Positions 15,380 to 23,681 of a stretch of DNA of 32,629 nt are shown in pieces; the stretch's first letter is position 1; each line of letters opens with the position of its first letter. Below the pieces are notes generated by a model. That model had not been told where the DNA came from. It did not search any database and was given only the letters and a program-made list of their open reading frames with translations. The position numbers and the translations under genes are program-made. Source of the DNA: Porphyromonas cangingivalis (GTDB taxonomy: Bacteria; Bacteroidota; Bacteroidia; Bacteroidales; Paludibacteraceae); contig CAMDNO010000028.1 of the NCBI GenBank assembly GCA_945902955.1, forward strand, positions 1 to 32,629. Reading direction: 5' to 3'.

Positions 15380-18300
15380 ATGATGCGTACATTACTCATC
15401 CTTGTTCTAATTTCACAATCAGTTTTCGGATTTAGTTTCGACAAACAAGCTATTTCATTCAAAAAATTTCCATTCAAAGAATCGCTACCCAATAGCATTG
15501 TAAAACGAGTTTTTCAGGACTCAAGAGGATATGTATGGCTCGGAACCGAAGCTGGCATTTGCCGCTACGATGGCTATAAACTCATTACCATAAAATCGAA
15601 TATTGAGCATCCAAATTTACTTACCAGTGGAAATATTTTGTGCATTGCCGAGGACAAAAACCATCACATTTGGTTTGGAACCGATAGAGGTGTGAATATT
15701 TTGGACGAAAATAACCAGGTAATTTCCTTATTCCCAAAACACAAAGTACAGGATCTACGCATAAATAGTATTATTTGCGATAAAAATGGCGATATGTGGA
15801 TTGGTAGCGAAAATGGACTTTTCGTGTACGACTCGAATTCGAAATCATTGAAAACTTTTAGTCATTCAAACATACCAAATTCATTGCCGGGCAACAACGT
15901 AAATCAGGTTTTTGAGGACAAAGCAGGCATTATTTGGGTAGCACTTTGGAGCGATGGGCTTTGCCGATTCGATAATAAATATCAAACCTTTGAGCAACTT
16001 CCGGTTTTGGGGAAAACCAATAATCCGTTTACTATTTTCGAGGACAATCAGGGTGTTTTTTGGGCAGGTACTTTTGGCGATGGACTTTTCCGCATCGAAT
16101 TTCCACAAGGCAAATCGCTTCCGGTATATACACAGTTTTTACATACCTATAATCCATACAGTGTACCCGAAAACTCTATTTACAGTATTACTCAGGATAA
16201 TGTTTCGGGCAATTTATGGGTACTTTCACAAATGGGACTAAGCATTATTTTCGACCGAAAGAAGCCTGTATTTGAACGCATTAATGCCCTCGAATTATTT
16301 AGCGATGCCAGCAATTTTCTGAATCACATTATGAAAGACCGTCAGGGAAATATCTGGATTGCAACCAGCAACGATGGTGTTTATCTGGCAAATCTGAACC
16401 GACCGTTGTTTCAATCAAATACCCTGGACGAATTAAAAAGTAAATTTGGGGTTGTATCAGTATACTCCATTTTCGAAAACGACGATAAAATTTGGTTAAG
16501 CTTATTCAATTTCGGCATTGTTGTAGTCGATAAAAAATCACAAACAATAGATAAAAACACGGCTCTCACCAATCTGTTTAGCGAAATAATTCAAAATCAG
16601 TCAAATTCTATTAATTGCTTTTGTCGCTACAAAAAAGATGGATCTGTTTGGATTGGAGGTAACGGCGTGTTGGTACGTGTAGTTAAGAAATCCAACGGTT
16701 TTACTTACCAAGACATCCCTTTAAGCTCTAAAAATTTTAATCAAAAAAACCGTAGAGTAACCTCACTTTTCAGCGATTCGAAAAACCGAATGTGGATAGG
16801 TTCAAGATATGGTGTGTTTTTGTTCGAAAACGATAAAACAATAGAAATTATTTCGGGATTGAATAATGTGATTGATTTTGCAGAAGATAAAAATGGGGAT
16901 ATATGGATTGCTTCGCCCAGCAAAGGCGTTTTTCGTTTAACTGAAAAAGAAACCGGCAAATTTATTTCTAAGCAATTTAACCTTTCGAAAGGAAATATTA
17001 ATAGTAATGAAATTAACGCTATTGTTGTGGATATAAATGGCAATATTTGGGCAGGAACTAACAATGGTGGATTAAACAGATACGATGAAGTAAGTCAGAA
17101 ATTTATTTCGCAAAACAAAGTGTTTTCTATTCTCGACGAGGATATTAAAAATATTATTGTGGAAAATAAAAATTATATTTGGCTTGCAACAAACAATAAG
17201 GTGCTGAAAATTGACTTGGTTAATAAATCGTCCATCCTTTTTTCGACAAACGATAATATAAAAATCAGCTCTTTCAAAGCCAGAGCAAAACTACGCGACA
17301 GTGAGGGGAAAATTTATTTTGGAGGTGGAAATGGCTTTTGCTCTTTTAATCCAAACCTGAAACGTTTAAAGCAAAGCGTAAACAAAGTGGTAATTACCGA
17401 CATCGAAATACATAACCAATCTATTTTCAATAATTTACAACCCAATGTTTATAATCCGGACAAGCGAACCCTGCATCTGAACTACAAACAACGCAATGTC
17501 GGTTTTGAGTTTTCGGCCCTTAACTATAACTCACCGGGAAACATTTATTACGCCTACAAACTTACCGGAGTTGACAAAGATTGGGTGCAAGTTGACAGCA
17601 AACGGCGCTATGTAAATTACAATAGTTTAGGCAAAGGAACATACGTATTTCAGGTAAAAACTACCGACGAAAACGGTGTATGGATAGAAGAACCGATATC
17701 GCTCACAATAAAAGTAGAGCCTGCACCTTACGAAACATGGTGGGCTTACACGCTGTATATTATTATTTTAGTACTTATTCTTTATTTTATTTATCGTAAT
17801 GTTTCGAACCGAATTGTGCTTAAACGCGACATACTCATTTCGCGCATCGAAAAACAAAAATCGGAAGAGTTAACACAAATAAAACTTCGCTACTTCACCA
17901 ATGTATCGCACGAATTGCTTACACCACTCACTATTATTTCGTGCTTAATTGAAGATTTTAATCAAAATTTTCCAACTCAATTCAAACAATATTCGATTAT
18001 GAAATCGAATGTTTCTCGCCTGAAACGCTTGCTGCAACAAATTCTGGATTTCAGAAAAGTAGAGAGCGGGAACATGAAATTGAGCGTAAAACAAGCTGAT
18101 TTAGTAGCTTTTATAAATAATATTTGTTGGAATAATTTTGAACCATTAGCCAAACAGAAGCAAATTCAGTTTTCGATTCATGCTCCCGAAACATTAATGG
18201 CCTGGTTCGACGAAGATAAAGTGGATAAAATTTTGTTTAATATCTTATCAAACGCTTTTAAACATACACCTGCAAAAGGAACGATTAATATTTCGATTCA

Positions 18301-19423
18301 ATCAGAAGTAAAAGTAGATGCCGATTATGCTAAAATTTTTATTAGCGATACAGGCGCAGGTATTTCACAAGATAGAATTCCCTTTATTTTCGAACGCTTT
18401 TTTGGCGACGAAATTGGTTTAGAGTCTAACGGAATTGGCCTTTCGCTTACAAAAGAGTTGGTCGAAATTCACAAAGGGAATATTTCTGTCGAAAGCGAGT
18501 TAAATAAAGGAACAACTTTCGTATTCGAAATACCAATCGAGAATAAAAAATATGCTCCAAACGAACGCGAAGGTGGAATTGAGGAAACACAGACATTTCC
18601 AATCATGTCGCCCCAAGTAGCAGGGTCATTGGCTATTGAAAATCAGACAAACTCACCAAATTTAGAAATAGTAGTTCTTCTTGTGGAAGACAATGCCGAC
18701 CTGCTCATGGTTTTAGCAAACACTTTGTCGCGTTATTACAAAGTGCTTAAAGCAAGTAATGGTATAGAGGCATTAAAAGTAATAAAAGAAAACGAAGTAG
18801 ATTTGGTTGTAAGTGATGTAATGATGCCCGAAATGGATGGAATTACGCTTTGTAGGACTATAAAGGAGGAAATTGAATATTCGCACACGCCTGTTTTATT
18901 GTTAACAGCCAAAAACCAAATTGCCGACCGAATTGAAAGCTACAATGCCGGTGCCGATGCTTATATTTCCAAACCTTTCGAAATGGAAGTGCTCATTGCC
19001 CGCATCAACAGCCTGATAATGAATAGACAGAAACGCAACAAAGAATATCAATCGTCGCTAACCATACATCCCAAACAAGCCGAAAACGAATCTATTGATG
19101 GCATATTCCTGCGTCAGGCAATTGATGTAGTCGAACAAAATCTGGCTAATTTTGATTTTACGCACGAGCAATTAATAGATGCCATGAATACATCAAAGTC
19201 CACTCTTTACCGTAAAATAAAATCGCTCACAGGCCTATCACCCAGCGAGTTTGTTCGTAACATTCGGCTAAAACACGCTTGTATTATGCTCAAAAATGAG
19301 ACCGGAAATGTGTCGGATATTGCTTACTCGGTAGGTTTCAACGATCCTAAATATTTTAGTACCTGCTTCAAAGCCGAATACGGCGTGAGCCCAAGAGAAT
19401 ACAACAAATTGAAAACGGAATAA
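15380..19423 (+). CDS. Hybrid two-component system sensor/regulator (HTCS)
   Basis: A 1347-residue single-chain sensor and regulator. Signal peptide 1-17; a double seven-bladed propeller of Reg_prop repeats (about 30-690; repeated motifs such as VWLGTEAGICRYDG and IWFGTDRGVNILDE); Y_Y_Y domain (about 705-780); membrane segment about 788-810; HisKA with His844 in VSHELLTPLTI; HATPase (NILSNAFKHTP, ISDTGAGIS); receiver with phospho-acceptor Asp1146 in VVSDVMMPEMDG; C-terminal AraC-type double helix-turn-helix (about 1240-1345). Such proteins bind glycan fragments in the periplasm and activate nearby degradation genes. It is divergent from GH2, its probable target; no susC/susD pair is present. 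The kinase motif reads HELLTPL rather than the commoner HE[IL]RTPL, a tolerated variant. It runs convergent with ATPase B. Confidence 0.97.
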   Translation: MMRTLLILVLISQSVFGFSFDKQAISFKKFPFKESLPNSIVKRVFQDSRGYVWLGTEAGICRYDGYKLITIKSNIEHPNLLTSGNILCIAEDKNHHIWFGTDRGVNILDENNQVISLFPKHKVQDLRINSIICDKNGDMWIGSENGLFVYDSNSKSLKTFSHSNIPNSLPGNNVNQVFEDKAGIIWVALWSDGLCRFDNKYQTFEQLPVLGKTNNPFTIFEDNQGVFWAGTFGDGLFRIEFPQGKSLPVYTQFLHTYNPYSVPENSIYSITQDNVSGNLWVLSQMGLSIIFDRKKPVFERINALELFSDASNFLNHIMKDRQGNIWIATSNDGVYLANLNRPLFQSNTLDELKSKFGVVSVYSIFENDDKIWLSLFNFGIVVVDKKSQTIDKNTALTNLFSEIIQNQSNSINCFCRYKKDGSVWIGGNGVLVRVVKKSNGFTYQDIPLSSKNFNQKNRRVTSLFSDSKNRMWIGSRYGVFLFENDKTIEIISGLNNVIDFAEDKNGDIWIASPSKGVFRLTEKETGKFISKQFNLSKGNINSNEINAIVVDINGNIWAGTNNGGLNRYDEVSQKFISQNKVFSILDEDIKNIIVENKNYIWLATNNKVLKIDLVNKSSILFSTNDNIKISSFKARAKLRDSEGKIYFGGGNGFCSFNPNLKRLKQSVNKVVITDIEIHNQSIFNNLQPNVYNPDKRTLHLNYKQRNVGFEFSALNYNSPGNIYYAYKLTGVDKDWVQVDSKRRYVNYNSLGKGTYVFQVKTTDENGVWIEEPISLTIKVEPAPYETWWAYTLYIIILVLILYFIYRNVSNRIVLKRDILISRIEKQKSEELTQIKLRYFTNVSHELLTPLTIISCLIEDFNQNFPTQFKQYSIMKSNVSRLKRLLQQILDFRKVESGNMKLSVKQADLVAFINNICWNNFEPLAKQKQIQFSIHAPETLMAWFDEDKVDKILFNILSNAFKHTPAKGTINISIQSEVKVDADYAKIFISDTGAGISQDRIPFIFERFFGDEIGLESNGIGLSLTKELVEIHKGNISVESELNKGTTFVFEIPIENKKYAPNEREGGIEETQTFPIMSPQVAGSLAIENQTNSPNLEIVVLLVEDNADLLMVLANTLSRYYKVLKASNGIEALKVIKENEVDLVVSDVMMPEMDGITLCRTIKEEIEYSHTPVLLLTAKNQIADRIESYNAGADAYISKPFEMEVLIARINSLIMNRQKRNKEYQSSLTIHPKQAENESIDGIFLRQAIDVVEQNLANFDFTHEQLIDAMNTSKSTLYRKIKSLTGLSPSEFVRNIRLKHACIMLKNETGNVSDIAYSVGFNDPKYFSTCFKAEYGVSPREYNKLKTE

Positions 19424-19481
19424 ATGCAATAAATATGCAACAGAAATATAATGTTTCAGCTACATTATCATTTGCAATGCC

Positions 19482-20822
19482 TTACACGCCATATTTTTCT
19501 AACACTTTATTCAATACGCCTATATAATAAAATGGTACATTTATCAATTTGAATTCTTTTCCTACTGGCGTTTTAACATCATCTACCGACAATTCCCCCG
19601 ACCAAACACGAACAGCTGTTGTATGAGGCGTTTGATCCATATAAAGATGCAGCGAACGTAAACGTGCATTATTTCCCGACTTTACTTCTATGGGAATTAA
19701 TTTGCCATTATAACTGTACAAAAAATCGACCTCTGCATCCGATCCTTCTTTATTTCGCCGCCAATAGCTGCGCTTTGTCGACACAAAATTGCTAAGTATC
19801 AGAAGCTCCTGTGCTACAATATGTTCAGCAATTTTTCCACGCCAAGCATCTTGAATATTCTGTACCGAAAACACTTCGGTTTGTATGTTTGAAGCAAAAT
19901 TTACCAAGCCAGTATCCAACCAGATGAGCTTTGCTTTTTTTCTAAAATCAGGAAGTATTGGCAGCTTTGTTTCTGAAGTTGGATAAACAAGTTCAAGAAG
20001 CAAGGCTTTTTCGATAATTCGAAAGGCTAATGCCATTTCGCGCGACTTAAAACTGCTACCACCAAACTTTTCAAAATTGATGGTTTCGCCAGCATAAGCC
20101 CAACCAGTTTCAATAATATGTCGAATTACTTTCGTTGCAGTGTCGTTTGGCGCATACTTTTCAGCATCATCTTTATATGATTCTATAAGCGATTGGTATA
20201 CAGGAGCAACCGACAAAACATCTCGATTTTCGGCATATTGAACAACGGCTGCAGGCATGCCACCAACCAATGCATATTTGTTAAAATGTTGAATTACACG
20301 ATCGTGCACTGGCGAAGCAGTGAGTGAGTTAACCAAATCGGCATCGAAGTTTTCGCCAATTCCATTCAGAAATTCCAAAAAGCTACACGGACGCATCGCC
20401 ATATACTCTACCCTGCCCACAGGAAACGAAATATGCTGCGTATTGAGCAATGTTTCTAACAACGAACCCGCTGCTATAATATGAATGTGATTGGCTTCTT
20501 CATAAAAATAACGTAACATTGCTACTGCACGCGGGGAATTCTGAATTTCGTCGATAAATAGCAAAGTAGGTTCGTTTTCAACTTTCTTTGCGTTGAGTAA
20601 ATGGATGGCTATAAGCAATTCTTCGACATCGTTGTAGCGCTCAAATAATTTTTTGTCGGAATCTTTTTCTAAGTTTAATTTCAAAAAAACAGTATATTCT
20701 TTTGCAAATTCTTGCACAATCGTAGTCTTTCCAACCTGACGTGCTCCACGTAAAATGAGTGGCTTTCGATTTGCACGAAGCTTCCAAGCTCTTAAATCAT
20801 TCAAAATCAGTCGTTGTATCAT
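19482..20822 (-). CDS. AAA_14-DUF4143 ATPase with PD-(D/E)XK-like C-terminal end (paralog B)
   Basis: A 446-residue paralog of ATPase A with the same parts: Walker A GARQVGKT (26-33), Walker B LLFIDEIQNS (about 88-97), IAAGSLLE, the DUF4143 half, and AEVDFLYSYNGKLIPIEVKSG near residue 380 with the Asp/Glu-x-Lys spacing of PD-(D/E)XK nucleases. The whole C-terminal region, including LINVPFYY, aligns without large gaps. No signal peptide or membrane helix. It is convergent with the sensor gene (58 bp) and follows the CBM9-like gene on the same strand. Three 20-bp repeats with the same 33-bp period, but a different core sequence, precede it. Conservation of every catalytic-type motif in both copies argues that both are active. 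Cellular role unknown. Confidence 0.92.
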   Translation of the reverse strand: MIQRLILNDLRAWKLRANRKPLILRGARQVGKTTIVQEFAKEYTVFLKLNLEKDSDKKLFERYNDVEELLIAIHLLNAKKVENEPTLLFIDEIQNSPRAVAMLRYFYEEANHIHIIAAGSLLETLLNTQHISFPVGRVEYMAMRPCSFLEFLNGIGENFDADLVNSLTASPVHDRVIQHFNKYALVGGMPAAVVQYAENRDVLSVAPVYQSLIESYKDDAEKYAPNDTATKVIRHIIETGWAYAGETINFEKFGGSSFKSREMALAFRIIEKALLLELVYPTSETKLPILPDFRKKAKLIWLDTGLVNFASNIQTEVFSVQNIQDAWRGKIAEHIVAQELLILSNFVSTKRSYWRRNKEGSDAEVDFLYSYNGKLIPIEVKSGNNARLRSLHLYMDQTPHTTAVRVWSGELSVDDVKTPVGKEFKLINVPFYYIGVLNKVLEKYGV

Positions 20823-20846
20823 ACTTTTTTGCTCAAATATTTAGTA

Positions 20847-20854
20847 CAAAGATA
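20847..20854 (-). promoter_or_regulatory. -7 box of ATPase B, abutting the repeat array
   Basis: The minus strand reads TATCTTTG, identical to the box of ATPase A and again separated from the proximal repeat by exactly 4 bp. A -33-like TTTG on the minus strand (20877-20880) overlaps the far end of the same repeat, with a slightly long 22-bp spacer. It is 24 bp before the ATG. Confidence 0.65.
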
Positions 20855-20858
20855 CACA

Positions 20859-20944
20859 TTTGTTACAAACTGACGGCAAAATAACCACTTTTTTGTTACA
20901 AACCGACGGCAAAATATCGCATTTTTTGTTACAAACCGACGGCA
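20859..20944. repeat. Array of three 20-bp direct repeats, 33-bp period, before ATPase B
   Basis: Copies start at 20859, 20892 and 20925, exactly 33 bp apart. The plus-strand core is TTTGTTACAAACCGACGGCA; only the proximal copy has one change (ACTG for ACCG). The first 11 bases, TTTGTTACAAA, are palindromic around a central base. The 13-bp spacers are AT-rich and differ from each other. Aligned to the core of array A, 13 of 20 positions agree, mainly the TTTGT start and the GGCA end. Period, phase to the promoter and distance to the start are the same as in array A. Confidence 0.92.
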
Positions 20945-20963
20945 AGTTTAATATTTGGTATAA

Positions 20964-21611
20964 TTAAAACTCTATTTCTCCAAAAAATTCGGGACGGTGA
21001 AAGTCGGGTTGTTCGGTACTGATAGCATTCCAACTCACAAAATGAGGGCTATCTGTATCGTCGGCACATTTGTAAAAATTAGCCTTCAGTTTAGGAGGTA
21101 AGTTAGTTGCATCAAAGCCTATCAATGCAAAAGGTATTTCGACAGAAAGCTCCCACTCAAAATTACCCTGCATTTCGTTGAAAGCTCTTCGACCAATCGA
21201 CGATAAGCGTTTTATGGTTTGCATTTCGGCCTTACTAAATTGTTGCACATCTTCGCTACGCCCTTTGCGTCGAGATGCGGAACAAGTGCCAATGCAGTTA
21301 AACTCAAAATTACAATAATAAGCATTGCCAGGAATTTGGCAAAAAAACTCAACACAACTATCTTCGTGCACAGGGCTTTGATCATTGGAATAAACCGCTT
21401 TTAACAAATTGCCACGCACACGAAAACGGATAAAAATACTTTTGTCGCTTCGAATAAGATTAAATTCCGTTAGCGGTTTGTAAGGAAATTGCGCAGGCCA
21501 ATTAACCTTTTCAACCATATCGCTTACACCGTTTTCGATAAGAATTGCATTTACCTCCGATAGCGTTTTACCCGAAATTCCGGGATAATAAGGCACTTTT
21601 AAATTTTTCAT
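20964..21611 (-). CDS. CBM9-like carbohydrate-binding protein
   Basis: A 215-residue protein resembling the stand-alone CBM9-like family (PF16011 type). Visible features are NWPAQFPYKPLTEFNLIRSD near residue 38, the ligand-side VHEDSCVEFF (about 80-89), and a C-terminal beta-strand series with FYKCADDTDSPHFVSWN. The end, PDFHRPEFFGEIEF, is typical of these proteins. No signal peptide is seen, so it is probably cytoplasmic or of unclear location, although related domains often belong to secreted enzymes. It lies upstream of ATPase B on the same strand, with the repeat array between them. It may bind products released by the GH2/sulfatase set; that link rests only on proximity. Confidence 0.8.
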   Translation of the reverse strand: MKNLKVPYYPGISGKTLSEVNAILIENGVSDMVEKVNWPAQFPYKPLTEFNLIRSDKSIFIRFRVRGNLLKAVYSNDQSPVHEDSCVEFFCQIPGNAYYCNFEFNCIGTCSASRRKGRSEDVQQFSKAEMQTIKRLSSIGRRAFNEMQGNFEWELSVEIPFALIGFDATNLPPKLKANFYKCADDTDSPHFVSWNAISTEQPDFHRPEFFGEIEF

Positions 21612-21720
21612 TTTAACAACATTTTACACATACTTCTTATTTCGATGCAAGTATACTAAAAATAATTCAATTTACGTTTATACTAATCTAAACAGTTTGA
21701 ATGTTTCTTTCGTTATAATT

Positions 21721-21752
21721 TTTGCTACTCTTAATTATATTGTGTATTTTTG
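21721..21752 (+). promoter_or_regulatory. Promoter of the secreted repeat protein
   Basis: TTTG at 21721-21724, a 20-bp spacer, then TATTTTTG at 21745-21752 form a textbook Bacteroides-type promoter 74 bp before the ATG at 21827. The rest of 21612-21826 is AT-rich without other clear signals. Confidence 0.6.
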
Positions 21753-21826
21753 AAACATTTTTGTGGCTATTACGTTTAAACTGAACGCATTTATCCAGAA
21801 TAATTCAAAATTTATTAAAAAAAATT

Positions 21827-23170
21827 ATGTATCGTACTCTTTGTATTAAAATTTTGTTTCTACTATGTTTTGTGCCATTTGTTGGTGCAGAAACCAAACA
21901 GGTAGTTACCGAAATGCAAATAGCCGATAACGACACACTATTCAAATACAGTTATTTATACAACAACTTAGCGCAACCCGTTGTAGAAACTAAAATGAAG
22001 AATACAGGTTCGACTTGGGAAAATATTTCACAAACAGAATGGTATTATCAAAACAATACACTTGCTCAACAAATTTATCGCATTTGGGCAAATAATCAAT
22101 GGAAAGACAACTATCACATACGCTTTGACAAAACAGTTTCGAAAACAACAGAGACTCATTCGACGGTTTTAAATTCTTTAGAAACTGACACCAGAAAGAT
22201 AGAAACAGATTTTTCAAACAACTTAAAAATCTCAGAAACAGAATATTTAAAACTAAACAACGGCTGGGACAAAAAACTCGAGACACGCTATTTTTATTCA
22301 TCAAATAATTTAATCGACTCCATTTTCACTTCACATTTCGAAAACAATATACTCACCGATGCTTACAAAACAAATTACACATACAACCTAAGTGGCACAT
22401 GTAAGTTTGCCTTAATTCAACTAAAAAAAGCCACTGATTTAGAATTCAGCAATGTTACAAAATCAATTTACAGTTACAAAAACAACACTGCGCTCGTAAC
22501 CATTCAGCGGAGTCAACTTTGGAACAAAGCCGCATCGAAATGGGAAAACGACACTAAATTGGAATACTACTACGACGAATTTGGAAATATATACGAAGAA
22601 ATAGCCTGGAATTGGAAAACAATTTTTTGGGAACAAATAATACGATACAATTACGAGTTCAACTCTGATAATCAAATATTTAAAAAACTAGTATCCATTC
22701 CTCTTTACCGCGATTGGCGCAATACAAATTCAGTAAATTACCTTCGCGTACCAAACTCAGATAATATAACCATCGAGTCGGTGTACGGTTTTTGGGGTGG
22801 CAAAACGGGTGACAAACTCAACACACACATTGCATTTAGGTTCAACGACGAAACCATAATTCGAAAAGCACAAAGCATTCAATTGACATACATACCATTT
22901 TTCGAGTCTTCGCTACCTCAAACACATCAAAATGCATCAATTTTTAAAGTTTATCCAAACCCCTCTAAGGGCATTTTTTATATTTCAAATTTCGATTCGA
23001 CAGTTTCAAAATGGACAGTTACAAGTTTAAATGGCGCTACACTCAAAAGCTCATTAGGCCACAACACTACGGCAATTGTTGATATTACCGATTTGCCAAA
23101 CGGCGTATATCTACTCAACACACGCTCATCATCAGCGAATAGCACACACAAAATAGTGAAATACGAATAA
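21827..23170 (+). CDS. Secreted W-rich repeat protein with type IX sorting domain
   Basis: A 447-residue protein. Residues 1-21 are a signal peptide (ending FVGAE). The body (about 30-360) holds degenerate repeats of roughly 40-60 residues, each with a Trp-containing turn and a Tyr-rich strand (for example NNQWKDNYHIRF, NNGWDKKLETRYFYSS and SKWENDTKLEYYYDEFGN), recalling YD-type or DUF3836-like repeats. The C-terminal 75 residues are a type A sorting domain: FKVYPNPSKGIFYIS, then LPNGVYLLNT and IVKYE. It should therefore pass the outer membrane through the type IX system, be cleaved by PorU and be attached to the surface or released. No enzymatic motif is seen; an adhesion or surface role is possible. 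It is a single-gene unit with its own promoter. Confidence 0.85.
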   Translation: MYRTLCIKILFLLCFVPFVGAETKQVVTEMQIADNDTLFKYSYLYNNLAQPVVETKMKNTGSTWENISQTEWYYQNNTLAQQIYRIWANNQWKDNYHIRFDKTVSKTTETHSTVLNSLETDTRKIETDFSNNLKISETEYLKLNNGWDKKLETRYFYSSNNLIDSIFTSHFENNILTDAYKTNYTYNLSGTCKFALIQLKKATDLEFSNVTKSIYSYKNNTALVTIQRSQLWNKAASKWENDTKLEYYYDEFGNIYEEIAWNWKTIFWEQIIRYNYEFNSDNQIFKKLVSIPLYRDWRNTNSVNYLRVPNSDNITIESVYGFWGGKTGDKLNTHIAFRFNDETIIRKAQSIQLTYIPFFESSLPQTHQNASIFKVYPNPSKGIFYISNFDSTVSKWTVTSLNGATLKSSLGHNTTAIVDITDLPNGVYLLNTRSSSANSTHKIVKYE

Positions 23171-23199
23171 CTAAAATGGAAGTGAATATAGTCTTGCTG

Positions 23200-23223
23200 G
23201 TTAAAAAAATGAATTTTTTTAGC
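23200..23223 (+). terminator. Possible AT-rich terminator after the secreted repeat protein
   Basis: TAAAAAAAT (23202-23210) and ATTTTTTTA (23213-23221) form a 9-bp A/T stem. The stem has no GC clamp, so termination is doubtful. Confidence 0.25.
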
Positions 23224-23332
23224 AAATAATTTGATTAGTCGACAAAAAAGCGTTTAATTTGTATTTCGAAATAATTCTAATCGTTTTCGTTTTAAAATAG
23301 CAATCAGTTTAATAGTAAATAATACATTGTCA

Positions 23333-23503
23333 ATGAAAAGCTTAATAACAAATCTTGGTCCCATTATCATGCTTATTGGAGTAGCAATTTTGGCCACTTA
23401 CTTTTTCACTAATTCGCATTCGAATGCTTATTTAATTTCGGCTGGGGTTTTATTAATAGTTGGTTTTTTTACTCATATATTTTTAAACAAAGCAATTAAA
23501 TAA
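23333..23503 (+). CDS. Small two-helix membrane protein
   Basis: A 56-residue open frame from an ATG at 23333 to TAA at 23501-23503. It encodes two hydrophobic helices (about 8-25, with IIMLIGVAILATYFF, and 33-51, with YLISAGVLLIVGFF) joined by a short polar loop, and a Lys-containing end (LNKAIK). I recall similar small inner-membrane proteins in other Bacteroidales genomes but no function for them. It is followed by a strong terminator at 23541, which supports a real, separately transcribed gene. The leader (23171-23332) is AT-rich and shows no convincing promoter. Confidence 0.75.
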   Translation: MKSLITNLGPIIMLIGVAILATYFFTNSHSNAYLISAGVLLIVGFFTHIFLNKAIK

Positions 23504-23540
23504 GTACGCGAAACCAATTTAATCCCATTCCGCATTAAAA

Positions 23541-23587
23541 AAAACAGGAATCAACACATAGTATAGTGTCGATTCCTGTTTTTTTAT
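23541..23587 (+). terminator. Rho-independent terminator after the small membrane protein
   Basis: AAAACAGGAATCAACAC (23541-23557) pairs with GTGTCGATTCCTGTTTT (23566-23582) with one A-C mismatch and an 8-base loop, followed by a run of T. It separates the small gene from the PhoH gene. Confidence 0.8.
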
Positions 23588-23681
23588 TTTATTTCTATTC
23601 TTGGAAAATAAGAAATGATAAATAAAATTCATTTTTAAAAATCTATTATTTTAAAATACTGATTCACAAACAATTAACACC

